A stretch of 64,000 bases of DNA from CAVPCY01 sp963702525 (GTDB lineage Bacteria > Actinomycetota > Coriobacteriia > Anaerosomatales > PHET01). The translations under genes were made by a program, and so were the position numbers. The stretch covers positions 97,228-161,227 of the forward strand of contig CAVPCY010000009.1 in assembly GCA_963702525.1 (NCBI GenBank), in the 5' to 3' direction. Below, piece after piece: positions 1 to 8,922 of the stretch. The notes beneath the pieces are model-generated. The model was not told where the DNA came from. It saw only the letters and a list, made by a program, of their open reading frames with translations, and searched no databases. The first letter of the stretch is position 1, and each line of letters starts with the position of its first letter.

Positions 1-2
1 CT

Positions 3-236
3 GACAAGCAGAGCCGCGACAACGCGATCGACACCTCCATCGGCGAGCATCACATCAGGGTGCGCCTGCCCAAGCCGTCTTTGCTCGGCGGCCGCTACCA
101 CCTCTCGGGCGAACTGTGGAACAACGACGCCGGATTCCACGTGGGCTACTCGGACAAGCGGCCCTTCGACATACGACAACGCGAGTACCTCGGGACCGGT
201 ATCGTCCACGTCGACTACGAGCTCACGAACGACTGA
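3..236 (+). CDS. Wzt-like polysaccharide ABC transporter subunit, C-terminal fragment
   Basis: The gene starts before the window; 77 C-terminal codons read in frame to a TGA. The visible part (IRVRLPKPSLLGGRYHLSGE, then NNDAGFHVGYSDKRPFDIRQ) has the alternating beta-strand pattern of the Wzt-type C-terminal domain that follows the ATPase of O-antigen or teichoic-acid exporters and recognises the sugar chain end. Only this domain is seen, so the ATPase is an inference. It converges on the minus-strand tRNA genes, with a shared hairpin terminator in between. It could instead be a free-standing carbohydrate-binding beta-sandwich. Confidence 0.5.
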   Translation, partial: DKQSRDNAIDTSIGEHHIRVRLPKPSLLGGRYHLSGELWNNDAGFHVGYSDKRPFDIRQREYLGTGIVHVDYELTND

Positions 237-278
237 CGCGACGGGGCTCTCTCGCCCAGGTTCGTTCCGGCACACACG

Positions 279-307
279 AACGGCGGGCCCGCAAGGGACC
301 CGCCGTT
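279..307. terminator. Bidirectional hairpin terminator
   Basis: The arms ACGGCGGG and CCCGCCGT pair around a short loop. A TTT follows on the plus side and an AA lies at the other edge. It sits between the convergent Wzt-like gene (plus) and the two tRNA genes (minus) and can end both transcripts. Confidence 0.7.
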
Positions 308-317
308 TCTCGTGCGG

Positions 318-393
318 TGGAGCGGCCGACGGGACTCGAACCCGCAACAGTCAGCTTGGAAGGCTGATGCTCTACCAATTGAACTACGGCCGC
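318..393 (-). tRNA. tRNA-Gly (anticodon TCC)
   Basis: On the minus strand a 7-bp acceptor stem GCGGCCG/CGGCCGC, a D arm, an anticodon arm CAGCC-TTCCAAG-CTG (anticodon TCC, glycine) and a T arm GCGGGTTCGAGTCCCGT are all visible. The 3' CCA is encoded (bases 318-320). It lies 4 bases after tRNA-Pro and is probably on the same transcript. Confidence 0.95.
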
Positions 394-397
394 GAAG

Positions 398-474
398 TGG
401 TCGGGCTGACAGGATTCGAACCTGCGACCCTCTGCTCCCAAAGCAGATGCGCTACCAAGCTGCGCTACAGCCCG
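398..474 (-). tRNA. tRNA-Pro (anticodon TGG)
   Basis: The acceptor stem CGGGCTG/CAGCCCG, the anticodon arm CTGCT-TTGGGAG-CAG (anticodon TGG, proline) and the T arm GCAGGTTCGAATCCTGT are visible on the minus strand. CCA is encoded. It is the first gene of a two-tRNA unit with tRNA-Gly. Confidence 0.95.
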
Positions 475-520
475 ATTCCCGCTGGCCCGGGCCCACAAGG
501 AAGCCGGACGAGCACGAAAC

Positions 521-526
521 AGTATA
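521..526 (-). promoter_or_regulatory. Probable -10 element of the tRNA-Pro/tRNA-Gly unit
   Basis: TATACT lies about 45 bases upstream of the mature tRNA-Pro 5' end on the minus strand, just past the rdgB stop codon. No convincing -35 box is seen at 16-18 bp, so this is tentative. Confidence 0.35.
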
Positions 527-545
527 GCGCTCCGCCCGAGACGCG

Positions 546-1161
546 CTACTCCCCCACCAGGCGCGCGCGCAAGTCGCGCAGGGCCGCACCCCTGTGGCTG
601 ATCGCGTTCTTCTCGGCCATCGACAGCTCGGCCATCGATCGTCCGGGAGCGTCCGCGGGGAGGAACAGCGGATCGTAGCCGAAACCGCCGTCGCCAGCGG
701 GCGCGAAACCGATCTCGCCCTCGCACACGCCGGTCGCCACCGTCTCCGTCCCGTCGTCGTCGATGAACACCATCGTGCAGCGGAAACGCGCCGCACGTGC
801 CCCCGGCGGGACGTCACCCAGTCGCGAGCAGCAGTCGCGAGTTGTTCTCGGAATCGGTTGCGCACGGTCCGGCATAGCGGCTCGAGTGCACGCCCGGCTC
901 GCCGCCCAGCGCGTCGACCTCCAGCCCCGAGTCATCGGCAAGCGAGGCCAGGCCGAATCGCTCTCGTGCGGCGAGCGCCTTGATGCGCGCGTTGTCCTCG
1001 AAGGTCTCGCCGTCCTCTTCCGGGCTCGGCCATTCGGCGTCCAGGTCGTCTGCCGAGACGAACTCCCAGCTCTCGAAGGCGAGCGCCGCCCTGATCTCCT
1101 CGAGTTTGCCGCGGTTGCCGGTGGCGACCACGACACGCTTCGTGCCGCGCTCAGAAGCCAT
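546..1161 (-). CDS. rdgB: XTP/dITP diphosphatase (RdgB/HAM1), frameshifted
   Basis: Hydrolyses non-canonical purine nucleotides (XTP, dITP/ITP) to monophosphates, keeping them out of DNA and RNA. The N-terminal part has the family signature VVVATGNRGKLEEIRAAL and later LADDSGLEVDALGGEPGVHS; the C-terminal part has GFGYDPLF and the AEKNAISHRGAAL motif. The two parts lie in different frames: the first runs into a stop after ENNSRLLLA, and similarity resumes with RLGDVPPGARAARF, so there is one indel near 818-835. The ATG start overlaps the end of rph by 11 bp, implying translational coupling. Joined length is about 204 residues, normal for the family. I take the break as a likely sequencing indel. 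Confidence 0.85.
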
Positions 1162-1894
1162 ACGAGTCCATGCCGCCTTCGACGATCGCCCGCTGCACCG
1201 ACACGAGACGCTCGATGCCGGCACCGGCGAGGTCGAGCATGGCGTCGAGCCGAGCGCGATCGAACGGTATCTGCTCGCCCGTGCCCTGCACCTCGATGAA
1301 GCGGCCCTTGTCGTCCATGACGACGTTCATGTCCACCTCGGCCACCGAGTCCTCCGAGTAGTCCAGGTCGAGCAGCATCTGACCGTCAACGAGCCCTACG
1401 CTGGTGGCGGCGACGTGTCCGAGCAAGGGTATCGAGGCGACCTTGCCAGCGTCCTGCCAGACGGTGAGCGCATCGTGGACCGCGATCCACGCGCCCGTGA
1501 TCGCCGCGCATCTCGTCCCCCCGTCGGCCTGGATGACGTCGCAGTCGACCGTGACGGTGGCCTCACCGCCCAAGCCACCCATGTCGACGACGGTTCGCAG
1601 CGACCGGCCGATGAGCCGCTGGATCTCGTGGGTGCGGCCCTTCGGCCCCGTCATCGTCTCCCGACGGGAACGCGTGTGCGTGGACGCCGGCAGCATCGAG
1701 TACTCGGCGGTGACCCAGCCCTGTCCGGAGCCTCGCCGCCACGCGCTCACCCCCTCTTCGACCGAGGCGGCGCACAGTACCTTCGTGTCACCCAGCTCGA
1801 AGATGCAGCTGCCCATCGCGTGCTTGAGGTAGCGGCGCGTCACGCGCACGGTGCGGCTATCGGCGGGCCCTCGCCCTTCCGAGCGGTCTCTCAT
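1151..1894 (-). CDS. rph: Ribonuclease PH
   Basis: Phosphorolytic 3'-5' exoribonuclease that trims tRNA precursors after the CCA end. The 247-residue product has the typical start (RPADSRT-like GPADSRTVRVTRRYLKHAMG), the phosphate-binding stretch RRGSGQGWVTAEYSMLPAST, the SRRETMTGPKGRTHEIQRLI motif and the conserved D-rich strand LDLDYSEDSVAEVDMN. ATG at 1894 is chosen because AAAGGAG lies at good spacing before it; an open frame continues upstream but enters the MBL gene. It sits between the MBL gene and rdgB in the order known from mycobacteria (murI, Rv1339, rphA, Rv1341). Confidence 0.95.
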   Translation of the reverse strand: MRDRSEGRGPADSRTVRVTRRYLKHAMGSCIFELGDTKVLCAASVEEGVSAWRRGSGQGWVTAEYSMLPASTHTRSRRETMTGPKGRTHEIQRLIGRSLRTVVDMGGLGGEATVTVDCDVIQADGGTRCAAITGAWIAVHDALTVWQDAGKVASIPLLGHVAATSVGLVDGQMLLDLDYSEDSVAEVDMNVVMDDKGRFIEVQGTGEQIPFDRARLDAMLDLAGAGIERLVSVQRAIVEGGMDSYGF

Positions 1895-1908
1895 GGAAGC
1901 GTCTCCTT

Positions 1909-2658
1909 TCAGGGGACGTCGTAGGCCGAGAGCTCCTCGGCGATGTGGATCTCTCCGGCGAAGATCTCGGACGCCAGATGCACCATAGTGTCGCGATCGT
2001 TGGTGGGCCACGCGTGCGTCAGCACCAGGCTCTTCGCACCCGCGTCGTGCGCGAGTTGCGCGGCCTCGGAAGCGGTCAGGTGCGGTGCGGCACCGGCGTA
2101 CTCTTGAGGCAGCGTCGCCTCGGCTAGCAGCAGGTCGCAGCCGCGGGCCGCAGCGAGCGCTCGCTCTCCCGGAGCCGTATCGGCGGTGTAGCACAGCGTC
2201 GCCTCGCCGTCTGTCGCCACCAGAGCGAAGGTCGGATCGGTGTGGTCGACCGCGTGGGGCGTGACCGTGATATCCCCGATCTTCACCGCAACGCCGTCCT
2301 TAAGCGCAGTGAACGCGAACGCCTGGCGGAACTCGGCGGCACCGCGCTCGGAGAGTAGCAGCTGCATAGTGCCGAAGAGCGCTCCCGGCATGTAGAGAGG
2401 CACGCTCGGCATCGGGCCCTCAGGCGCGTAGCGCAGCATCGCTTGCATCGAGTAGAGGTCGACGTAGTGGTCGGGGTGGTTGTGCGTGACGAACACGGCG
2501 TCGATCGAGTACGGGTCGGCCACCCGGTACAGGTTCGCGAGCGCGCCGTTGCCGCAGTCGAACAGCAGTCGCGTGTTCGCACTCTCCACGAGGTGCCCCG
2601 CACACGCCTGACCCGCGCGAGCGTGACTTGCGGCCGAGCCTAGTACCGTCAGGCGCAT
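1909..2658 (-). CDS. MBL-fold hydrolase, probable cyclic-nucleotide phosphodiesterase of the Rv1339 type
   Basis: A 249-residue metallo-beta-lactamase-fold protein. The zinc-binding motif is THNHPDHYVDL (about residues 58-68), followed by further metal ligands around the VDHTDPTFAL and CYTADTAPGE segments and the final LTHAW. The start MRLTVLGSAASHARAGQACAG is typical of the RNase Z-like group. Its place between murI and rph matches Mycobacterium Rv1339, reported as an atypical cAMP phosphodiesterase; the function here is inferred from that synteny and general similarity. Its start overlaps the end of murI by 10 bp. An alternative is a generic RNase Z-like nuclease. Confidence 0.8.
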   Translation of the reverse strand: MRLTVLGSAASHARAGQACAGHLVESANTRLLFDCGNGALANLYRVADPYSIDAVFVTHNHPDHYVDLYSMQAMLRYAPEGPMPSVPLYMPGALFGTMQLLLSERGAAEFRQAFAFTALKDGVAVKIGDITVTPHAVDHTDPTFALVATDGEATLCYTADTAPGERALAAARGCDLLLAEATLPQEYAGAAPHLTASEAAQLAHDAGAKSLVLTHAWPTNDRDTMVHLASEIFAGEIHIAEELSAYDVP

Positions 2659-3572
2659 GTGGTCTCCTCGGAAGGCAGTGAGTTCAGGCCGAAAGCCCCG
2701 TGCGGAGCCATTGCCGACAGATCAGCGAGCGATATCCGCGCCACGGGGCCGGTAGGCGCGCCGAACACGCGCGACCCCAGACGCTCGAACTCCTCGGCGC
2801 TGCCTGTTGTCGCGAACTCGTACGCCGGTGTCGAGCCATCGGGCGCGAGCTGATCGCGACGAGCGAGTGTCTCGGCGACCTCCTTGGCGGTCTCCTCGGC
2901 AGAGCTGATGATTGCGACGCGCGCGCCCATCACCTGGCCGATCGCCGCCGACAGCAGCGGAAAGTGCGTGCAGCCGAGCACCAGCGTGTCGACGTCGTTG
3001 CGCTTAAGCGGGTCGAGGTAGTCACGCGCCAACTCGTAGAAGGACGGCCGGATGAAGACCTCGGCCGAGTCCGCCAGCAGGTCCTCGACCTTGCCGGTGT
3101 CGCGCCGCAGTCCCTCCTCGACGATGTCGACGAAGCGTGGCGTGGCCGCCGAGAAGACCGTGACTCCCGCATCGAGCGCGCGAACCGACCGGCTGTACGC
3201 ACCGCTCTCCACGGTACCCACCGTTCCGATCACCCCGACCATGCGGTTGCGCGTCGCCATGACAGCCCCGCGGGCTCCCGGCTCGACCACCCCGAGTACC
3301 GGGACCGAGAACTCCCGCTGGGCGAGTTCGAGCCCCGCCGCCGTGGCCGTGTTGCATGCGATCACGATCAGCTTGACCTCTCTTTGCTGGAGGTACGAGC
3401 CGATCTCGAGCACGAACCGGCGCACCTCATGAAGGTCTCTCGGACCGTAGGGGCAGCGCGCGGTGTCACCGAAGTAGATCAGAGACTCGTTAGGCAGGGC
3501 GCGTGCTATCTCACGCGCCACGGTAAGCCCACCGAGCCCCGAGTCGAATATGCCGATCGAAGCCGATTCCAT
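2649..3572 (-). CDS. murI: Glutamate racemase
   Basis: Makes D-glutamate for peptidoglycan by cofactor-independent racemisation of L-glutamate. IGIFDSGLGGLTVAREI marks the N-terminus; the two catalytic cysteines are in IACNTATAA and LGCTHFPLL, the usual pair. ATG at 3572 gives 307 residues, slightly longer than the usual 260-290 because of a C-terminal tail (GAPTGPVARISLADLSAMAP onward). It begins the rdgB-rph-MBL-murI block, all overlapping or nearly so and read in the order murI to rdgB, suggesting one transcript. Confidence 0.95.
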   Translation of the reverse strand: MESASIGIFDSGLGGLTVAREIARALPNESLIYFGDTARCPYGPRDLHEVRRFVLEIGSYLQQREVKLIVIACNTATAAGLELAQREFSVPVLGVVEPGARGAVMATRNRMVGVIGTVGTVESGAYSRSVRALDAGVTVFSAATPRFVDIVEEGLRRDTGKVEDLLADSAEVFIRPSFYELARDYLDPLKRNDVDTLVLGCTHFPLLSAAIGQVMGARVAIISSAEETAKEVAETLARRDQLAPDGSTPAYEFATTGSAEEFERLGSRVFGAPTGPVARISLADLSAMAPHGAFGLNSLPSEETTCA

Positions 3573-3638
3573 AGTCGAAGTATACCGCCGGGAGCTCACC
3601 GAAGCCCCGCCGCGCGCGCTCACCGCGGCGTCGCCTCG

Positions 3639-4691
3639 CTAGGTCGGGACAACGAGTTCCTCGATCGCCTCGGCCATGTCGTTGAGCGGCACGATCTTCT
3701 CGGCTGCACCGATCTCGATGGCGGCCTTCGGCATGCCGAACACCGTGCATGAGGCCTCGTCCTGCACGAGCGTGGCCGCACCTGCGTTGCGCAGCAGCTT
3801 GAGTCCCTCGGCGCCGTCCGCCCCCATGCCGGTGAGAAGCACGCCGACCGCGCGTTTGCCATGGCTGCGGACGATCGACTCGAACAGCGTATCGGCGCTG
3901 GGGATGTAGAGCTGCCCGGCACCGGGCTTGTGGAACTGCAGGTGCTCGCGCTCCACGACCATGTTCGTCCCGGTTGGCGCGAAGTACACGGTCGCGGGCT
4001 GGATACGCTGACCCTCCCGAGCCTCCACGATCTTGATTCGGCACCCAGAGTCCAGCCAGCTCACGAGTCCTGGCACGAAGCCGTCGGCTATGTGCTGGGC
4101 GATGACCACAGGAACGGGCAGGTCCTCGGGGAACCTGCCGAGAATGGACAGCAGCGCCGAGGGCCCCCCGGTCGACGAGCCGATGGCGATGATGGAGCGT
4201 GCCGCCGGCCCGGCTCCGGGGAGCGGAACCACCGATGCTGTGCGAGTGTGCCTGCCACGGATATGGGTGATCACACGCACGTTGGAGAGGATCTTGACCT
4301 TGCGTATGACCTCTCGCCCGATGCGATCAAGCTCTGCCCAGTCGCGGGGTTCCGGCTTCTTGATCACTTCGAGCGCGCCCAGATCCAGCGCGTCGAACGC
4401 GCTGCCCATTCCTTCGCCGTGCACCGATGAAGAGACCACGAGGATCGGCGTGGGCGTGAAGGCCATGACGCGCTCGGTGGCCTTCAGGCCGTCCATCTTC
4501 GGCATGTGGATGTCCATCGTCACGAGATCGGGACGAAGCCGCTCGACCATCTCAACGGCTTCCGCGCCATCTCGCGCCTGGCCGACGACTTCGATCTCGG
4601 GATCGGAGAGCAGTATCTGGGCGAGCATCTCCCGCGCGACGAGCGAGTCGTCGGCGATGAGGACGCGAATCTTCCCCTGCTTCTGGGGCAC
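3639..4691 (-). CDS. cheB: Protein-glutamate methylesterase/deamidase CheB
   Basis: Removes methyl groups from chemoreceptor glutamates during adaptation. The N-terminal receiver domain has D14 D15, the phospho-acceptor D60 in VTMDIHMPKMDG and the switch region VSSSV. The C-terminal esterase domain has the catalytic serine in IAIGSSTGGPSAL, the histidine in VIAQHI and the aspartate in LLTGMGADGAEGL. At 350 residues it is full length. It is the last gene of the chemotaxis operon, 11 bp after cheA, and acts with the cheR-TPR gene further upstream. Confidence 0.95.
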   Translation of the reverse strand: MPQKQGKIRVLIADDSLVAREMLAQILLSDPEIEVVGQARDGAEAVEMVERLRPDLVTMDIHMPKMDGLKATERVMAFTPTPILVVSSSVHGEGMGSAFDALDLGALEVIKKPEPRDWAELDRIGREVIRKVKILSNVRVITHIRGRHTRTASVVPLPGAGPAARSIIAIGSSTGGPSALLSILGRFPEDLPVPVVIAQHIADGFVPGLVSWLDSGCRIKIVEAREGQRIQPATVYFAPTGTNMVVEREHLQFHKPGAGQLYIPSADTLFESIVRSHGKRAVGVLLTGMGADGAEGLKLLRNAGAATLVQDEASCTVFGMPKAAIEIGAAEKIVPLNDMAEAIEELVVPT

Positions 4692-4702
4692 CGTCGGCTC
4701 GC

Positions 4703-7056
4703 CTACCGAATCAGCTGCTCGACGGTGTCGAGTAGCGTGTCTTGGTTGAACACGGACTTGGTGATATAGGCGTCCGCACCGGCCTCGATACCCTCGGCCT
4801 TCTCCTCGTCACGCTCCAGAGAGGTGACGATGATGACCGGGATCGAAGCAAGCGCACTGTCGCTCTTGATCGCGCGGGTGAGTTGGAAGCCGGTCATGTT
4901 GGGCATCTGGACGTCGGTGACCACCGCATCGACCAGGACGCCCTCTTTCAGCTTCGCGAGTCCGGCAGCGCCGTCGACCGCCGTCTCCACTTCGTAGCCG
5001 GCCGCTTCGAAGATCGAGCGTTCCAGCTCGCGCGTGGTGAAGGAGTCCTCGCAGATGAGGATCTTGCGGGGACCCTCGCGGTCGGCGCGCGGCTGCCAGC
5101 CCACGCGCTGCCCGGAACGGCTGCTCGCGTTGGCCATGAGGTCGGGACGTTGAGGATGGGCACGACGTCGCCCGCGCCCAGTATCGTCACGCCCGCCACG
5201 TTGTCGACCTTCTTGAGGTGGTTGCCGAGAGGCTTGATGACGATCTGCTGCTCGCCCACGAACCCGTCGATGATGAACCCCATGCGGTGCCCCGAGTAGC
5301 CGATGGTGACGATCGGGACCTTGCCCTCGGTGGCCGGGCTCTCGGGCACGCCCAGGATCTCAGAGAGCCGGACCAGCGGGATCGTGCGCCGCTGGCGACG
5401 GATGACCTCGCGCCCCTCGACCTTGATGATCTCGGCGGGATCGATGCGCAGGGTCTCCTCGATCGAACCCGTGGGCAGTGCGAAAGCCAGGTCACCGACG
5501 CGCAGCATGAGCGCGCGGATGATCGCGAGAGTGAGCGGGATCGTCAGCTTGAACGTCGTGCCTTGTCCGATGACCGAATCCACGTCGAGCGCGCCCTTGA
5601 GCTTCTCGACCACGAACTCTCGCACGACGTCCATCCCGACGCCGCGGCCCGAGATCTCGGTGATGATGGCCGCGGTCGAGAACCCGGCCTCGAAGATGAG
5701 GTAGGTGGCTTCCCGATCGGACATGCCCGCGGCTTCGGCTGCCGAGATGTAGCCCTTTCGAACCGCCGACGCCCGGACATTCTCGGGGTCGATGCCAGCG
5801 CCGTCGTCCGAGATCTCGATGACGATGCGGTCGCCCTCTTGGCGCGCCTCGAGCTTGATGGTGCCTGTCGCAGGCTTACCAGCCGCAATCCGGGTCTCGG
5901 GGTCCTCGATGCCGTGATCGACCGCGTTTCGCATGATGTGAACGAGCGGGTCGTTGATCTCCTCGAGCACCTTCTTGTCGAGCTCGGTCTCACCACCCTC
6001 GATGACGAGATCGATGTCCTTCTTGAACTGCTTCGCCAGGTCGCGGACTGCGCGGGGGAAAGCCTGGAAGATCGTGTTGGCCGGCAGCATTCGCAGCCGA
6101 GTTCCTGCCTCCTGGAGGTCGCTCACCACAAGCGAAGTGCGACTCACATCTTCCGAATAGTCCTTGACGAAGGCCGAGAGCTGCCGACGGTCCTCACCGA
6201 GCAACGAATCGAGCAACTCGATGTCCGCCATCACATCAGCGCTCGCGGCGTGTTCGGCACCGGCCGCCAACGCGGACTTGAGCCGCAACCAGGCCTGCCA
6301 CGCCTCGGTGATATCTGCGTGGATGTGGCGCATCTCGCTGGCGCGTTGCTCTGCCTTGATCTGCGAGATAACGACCTCGCTGATCAGGTTGAGCAGCCCG
6401 TCAAGCTGGCTCGTGCGGACTCGGATCGTCGTCTGCACCTTACGCTTGAGCTCGGGGTCGCCCATCTGCGGCCTCGTGTGGCCGGCGTCGTGCGCTGTCG
6501 CTGACTCTACTTCCACGACCCCGACGTCGTCGTCCGCATCGTCGATCTCGACGAAGTCCGCGTCTTCGTCCTCGACGGCAGGCCCCGGCTCGGGCTCAGG
6601 CGTGGACTTGCGGGACTTCTTCTTCGGAGCGGGCTTCGAGGTCGGCGCATCAGCGCCGGACTCCGCAGCAGCGGCCGAAATCGCTGAAAGACGGTCCTGC
6701 AGGCCCCGCAGGTCGAGGACGTCGCCTTCGTTGACGCCACGGTGGTCGGCGAGGTACACGATCGCGTCAAGGGCCTCGAAGAAGGAGTCGCTCAGTGCCG
6801 GCGTGTACTCGAGGCCGCCGTCGCGCACCAGCACCATGATGTCCTCGAGCCGATGTGCGACGTCCGAGATCTCGATCAGGCCGACCATGCGCGACGAGCC
6901 CTTGAGCGTGTGGGCGTCGCGAAGCATCTGGTCGATGAGCTCCCGATTGCCCGGGTCACCCTCCAAGGTGATGACACCCTCGTTGAGCCGCTGGAGAAGG
7001 TCCTGCGCCTCTTCTTGGAACTTCACTATGAACGCGCTGCGGTCGAACTCGACCAT
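4703..7056 (-). CDS. cheA: Hybrid chemotaxis kinase CheA with C-terminal receiver domain, frameshifted
   Basis: Autophosphorylating kinase of the array. Order: Hpt domain with H49 in DAHTLKGSSRM; an acidic/proline linker (about 140-200); dimerisation helices; HATPase with HIMRNAVDHGIE, ISDDGAGIDP and ISGRGVGMDVV; CheW-like domain ending GVTILGAGDVVPILNVP. The receiver domain (KILICEDSFTTRELE, VVTDVQMPNMTGF, ITKSV) continues in the next frame, and adding one base near 5138-5150 gives the uninterrupted junction ILNVP-DLMANASS seen in hybrid CheA proteins. Alternatively the receiver is a separate CheY with its own ATG at 5137, but then CheA would carry a meaningless 50-residue tail. The hybrid reading is preferred. 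Confidence 0.85.
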
Positions 7057-7092
7057 TGCGAGCCTTCCTGTCCGCTAGCGGATGGCGGTGAC

Positions 7093-8319
7093 CTACGCGC
7101 CTTCGACCAGGGTGAACGCCGACCCGACCTGGCTCGATTCGCGCGCCATCGATGAGAGCTGTTCTGCCGAGCCGGCCACCTGGCGTGATCCCGCAGCGGT
7201 CTGCTGGGCGACCGCTGCAACCTCGCGCATCGCCTTGACGACCTGGTCGGTCGCGGACTTCTGCTGCTGGGTGGCGGCCGAGATCTCCTTGGCCGCGATC
7301 GTGGTCTGTTCGACCATCTCGAGAATCTGGTCGAGCGAGTCGCCGGTGTTGGTGGCAAGCTCGACACCGGCCTGGACCTGCTTGAGCTCCTGCTCGGTCG
7401 ACATGACCAAGTCGTTGGCCGCGCCCTGGATCTCGGTCATGATCGACCCGATCTCGGTGGTGGACTCGACCACCGATTCGGCGAGCTTGCGGATCTCTAT
7501 GGCGACCACCGAGAAGCCCTTGCCCGCCTCGCCGGCGCGCGCGGCCTCGATCGCGGCGTTGAGCGCGAGGATCTTGGTCTGGTCGGCGATGCTGTTGATG
7601 ATTGCCAGGACTTGGCCGATCTGCTGGCTTCGCTCGCCCAACGCCAGAATCTTATTGGCGCTTGTCTGCGTGCGGGTCTTGATCGTCTCCATCGCGTCGA
7701 GCGTGTGCGAGACCGCCTGCTGACCGAACTCGGCACTGTTGAGCGACGCCTCGGCCATCGTGACGACCTGCTCGGCGTTCTCGGCGATCTGCTTGTAGGT
7801 GCTGGCGAGTTCCTCCATCGTCGCGGTCGTCTCCGAGATCGAAGCGGCCTGTTCCGCGGCGCCCGAGGCGGACTGCTCGGTGGCGGACAGGATGTCGTTG
7901 GCGGACTGCTGGAGGCGACGGGAGGACTCCTGAGTCTGGCGGATCAGGTAGACGATCAGGTCGAGCATCTGGTTGTACGAAGACGCGAGCACGCCGATCT
8001 CGTCATCGCTGTGCACCTCGACCTTCCGGCCGATCTCCCCTTGGCAGGCGGCGCGCACCGAATCGACGACACCCTCCAGGGGCGCGAGCGTGCGCCGCGC
8101 AAGCAGGTAGTTGACCGTCGCCCACACGATGCCGAGCAGAAGCGACACGCCGAATATGGCCGCTACGCCCATCGTCACTCGGCTGTCGTTGCGCATGTCG
8201 GTAGCGAACAGCGCGTACATCAGCGCGAACTGGCTGAGTAGGAAGAGCAGCTGCATGACACCCGTGAAGAACGTGAGCTTGTTCAGAAGCTTGCTGCTGA
8301 TCCGCTTCCAAATGGCCAT
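7093..8319 (-). CDS. Methyl-accepting chemotaxis protein with almost no extracellular sensor
   Basis: A 408-residue receptor. Two membrane helices (about residues 14-40 and 50-73) are separated by only about ten residues (TDMRNDSRVT), so no ligand-binding domain lies outside the cell. A HAMP segment follows (RRTLAPLEGVVDSVRAACQG), then a long coiled-coil signalling domain with the hairpin tip around IADQTKILALNAAIEAARAG. There is no CheR-binding pentapeptide at the C-terminus. It lies between cheA and cheW. Such sensor-less receptors typically read membrane state or a protein partner, which fits a pilus-linked cluster. Confidence 0.9.
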   Translation of the reverse strand: MAIWKRISSKLLNKLTFFTGVMQLLFLLSQFALMYALFATDMRNDSRVTMGVAAIFGVSLLLGIVWATVNYLLARRTLAPLEGVVDSVRAACQGEIGRKVEVHSDDEIGVLASSYNQMLDLIVYLIRQTQESSRRLQQSANDILSATEQSASGAAEQAASISETTATMEELASTYKQIAENAEQVVTMAEASLNSAEFGQQAVSHTLDAMETIKTRTQTSANKILALGERSQQIGQVLAIINSIADQTKILALNAAIEAARAGEAGKGFSVVAIEIRKLAESVVESTTEIGSIMTEIQGAANDLVMSTEQELKQVQAGVELATNTGDSLDQILEMVEQTTIAAKEISAATQQQKSATDQVVKAMREVAAVAQQTAAGSRQVAGSAEQLSSMARESSQVGSAFTLVEGA

Positions 8320-8352
8320 GGTCGTTTGCTCCCCCGTGATCTCGCGCTCGGA

Positions 8353-8922
8353 CTAGTGCCGCGCTACTGCGGCGCCTATCGGTTCCAGCATCTTCTCGAC
8401 GTTGACAAGTCCCACCATCGTGCCGTTCACGTAGACAGAGCCCGCCACGAACTCACCGTGAGCGCGGTCGATTATGCTCACCGGCGGCTCAACCGAACCG
8501 GACTCCACCTCGGCGATGTCACCGATCTCATCGACGATCACAGCGCTCGCGATGTCATCGCGGATGAAGACGATGGCTGGCGGGCACATGTCGCCATCTG
8601 TCGCGATCGCGCCCACTCCCATCATCTTCGCGGGATCTGTGACCGAGAGGATCTCGCCGCGCACGTTGATCACACCCGAGATGAAGGGCGGGACACAGGG
8701 TATGGGTGTCAAGTCATACTCTTGGAAGATCTCGCGAACGTCGGCCACGCCCACCGAGTACCACTCCTCGCCGATTCGGAAGAGGAGCAATGCGAGCTTG
8801 TCGGACGACTGCTCTTCGATCTCCTCCTGCGCGAGCGACTCGGCGCGCCGACGCAATACCTCGCGGTCATCGCTTGGCGCATGCGACGGTGCCTCGGAGA
8901 CGGCCTGTTCGATGTCGGGCAT
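8353..8922 (-). CDS. cheW: CheW-like coupling protein 1
   Basis: A 189-residue CheW-domain protein that would link receptor and CheA. The domain starts at about residue 40 (LALLLFRIGEEWYSVGVADV) and has the family pattern in ISGVINVRGEILSVTDPAKM, DIASAVIVDEIGDIAEVESG and YVNGTMVGLVNVEKML. The N-terminal 40 residues are a charged extension (RRRAESLAQEEIEEQSSDK). It starts directly after the stop of the second cheW gene. The two copies differ strongly, so they probably have different partners. Confidence 0.9.
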   Translation of the reverse strand: MPDIEQAVSEAPSHAPSDDREVLRRRAESLAQEEIEEQSSDKLALLLFRIGEEWYSVGVADVREIFQEYDLTPIPCVPPFISGVINVRGEILSVTDPAKMMGVGAIATDGDMCPPAIVFIRDDIASAVIVDEIGDIAEVESGSVEPPVSIIDRAHGEFVAGSVYVNGTMVGLVNVEKMLEPIGAAVARH

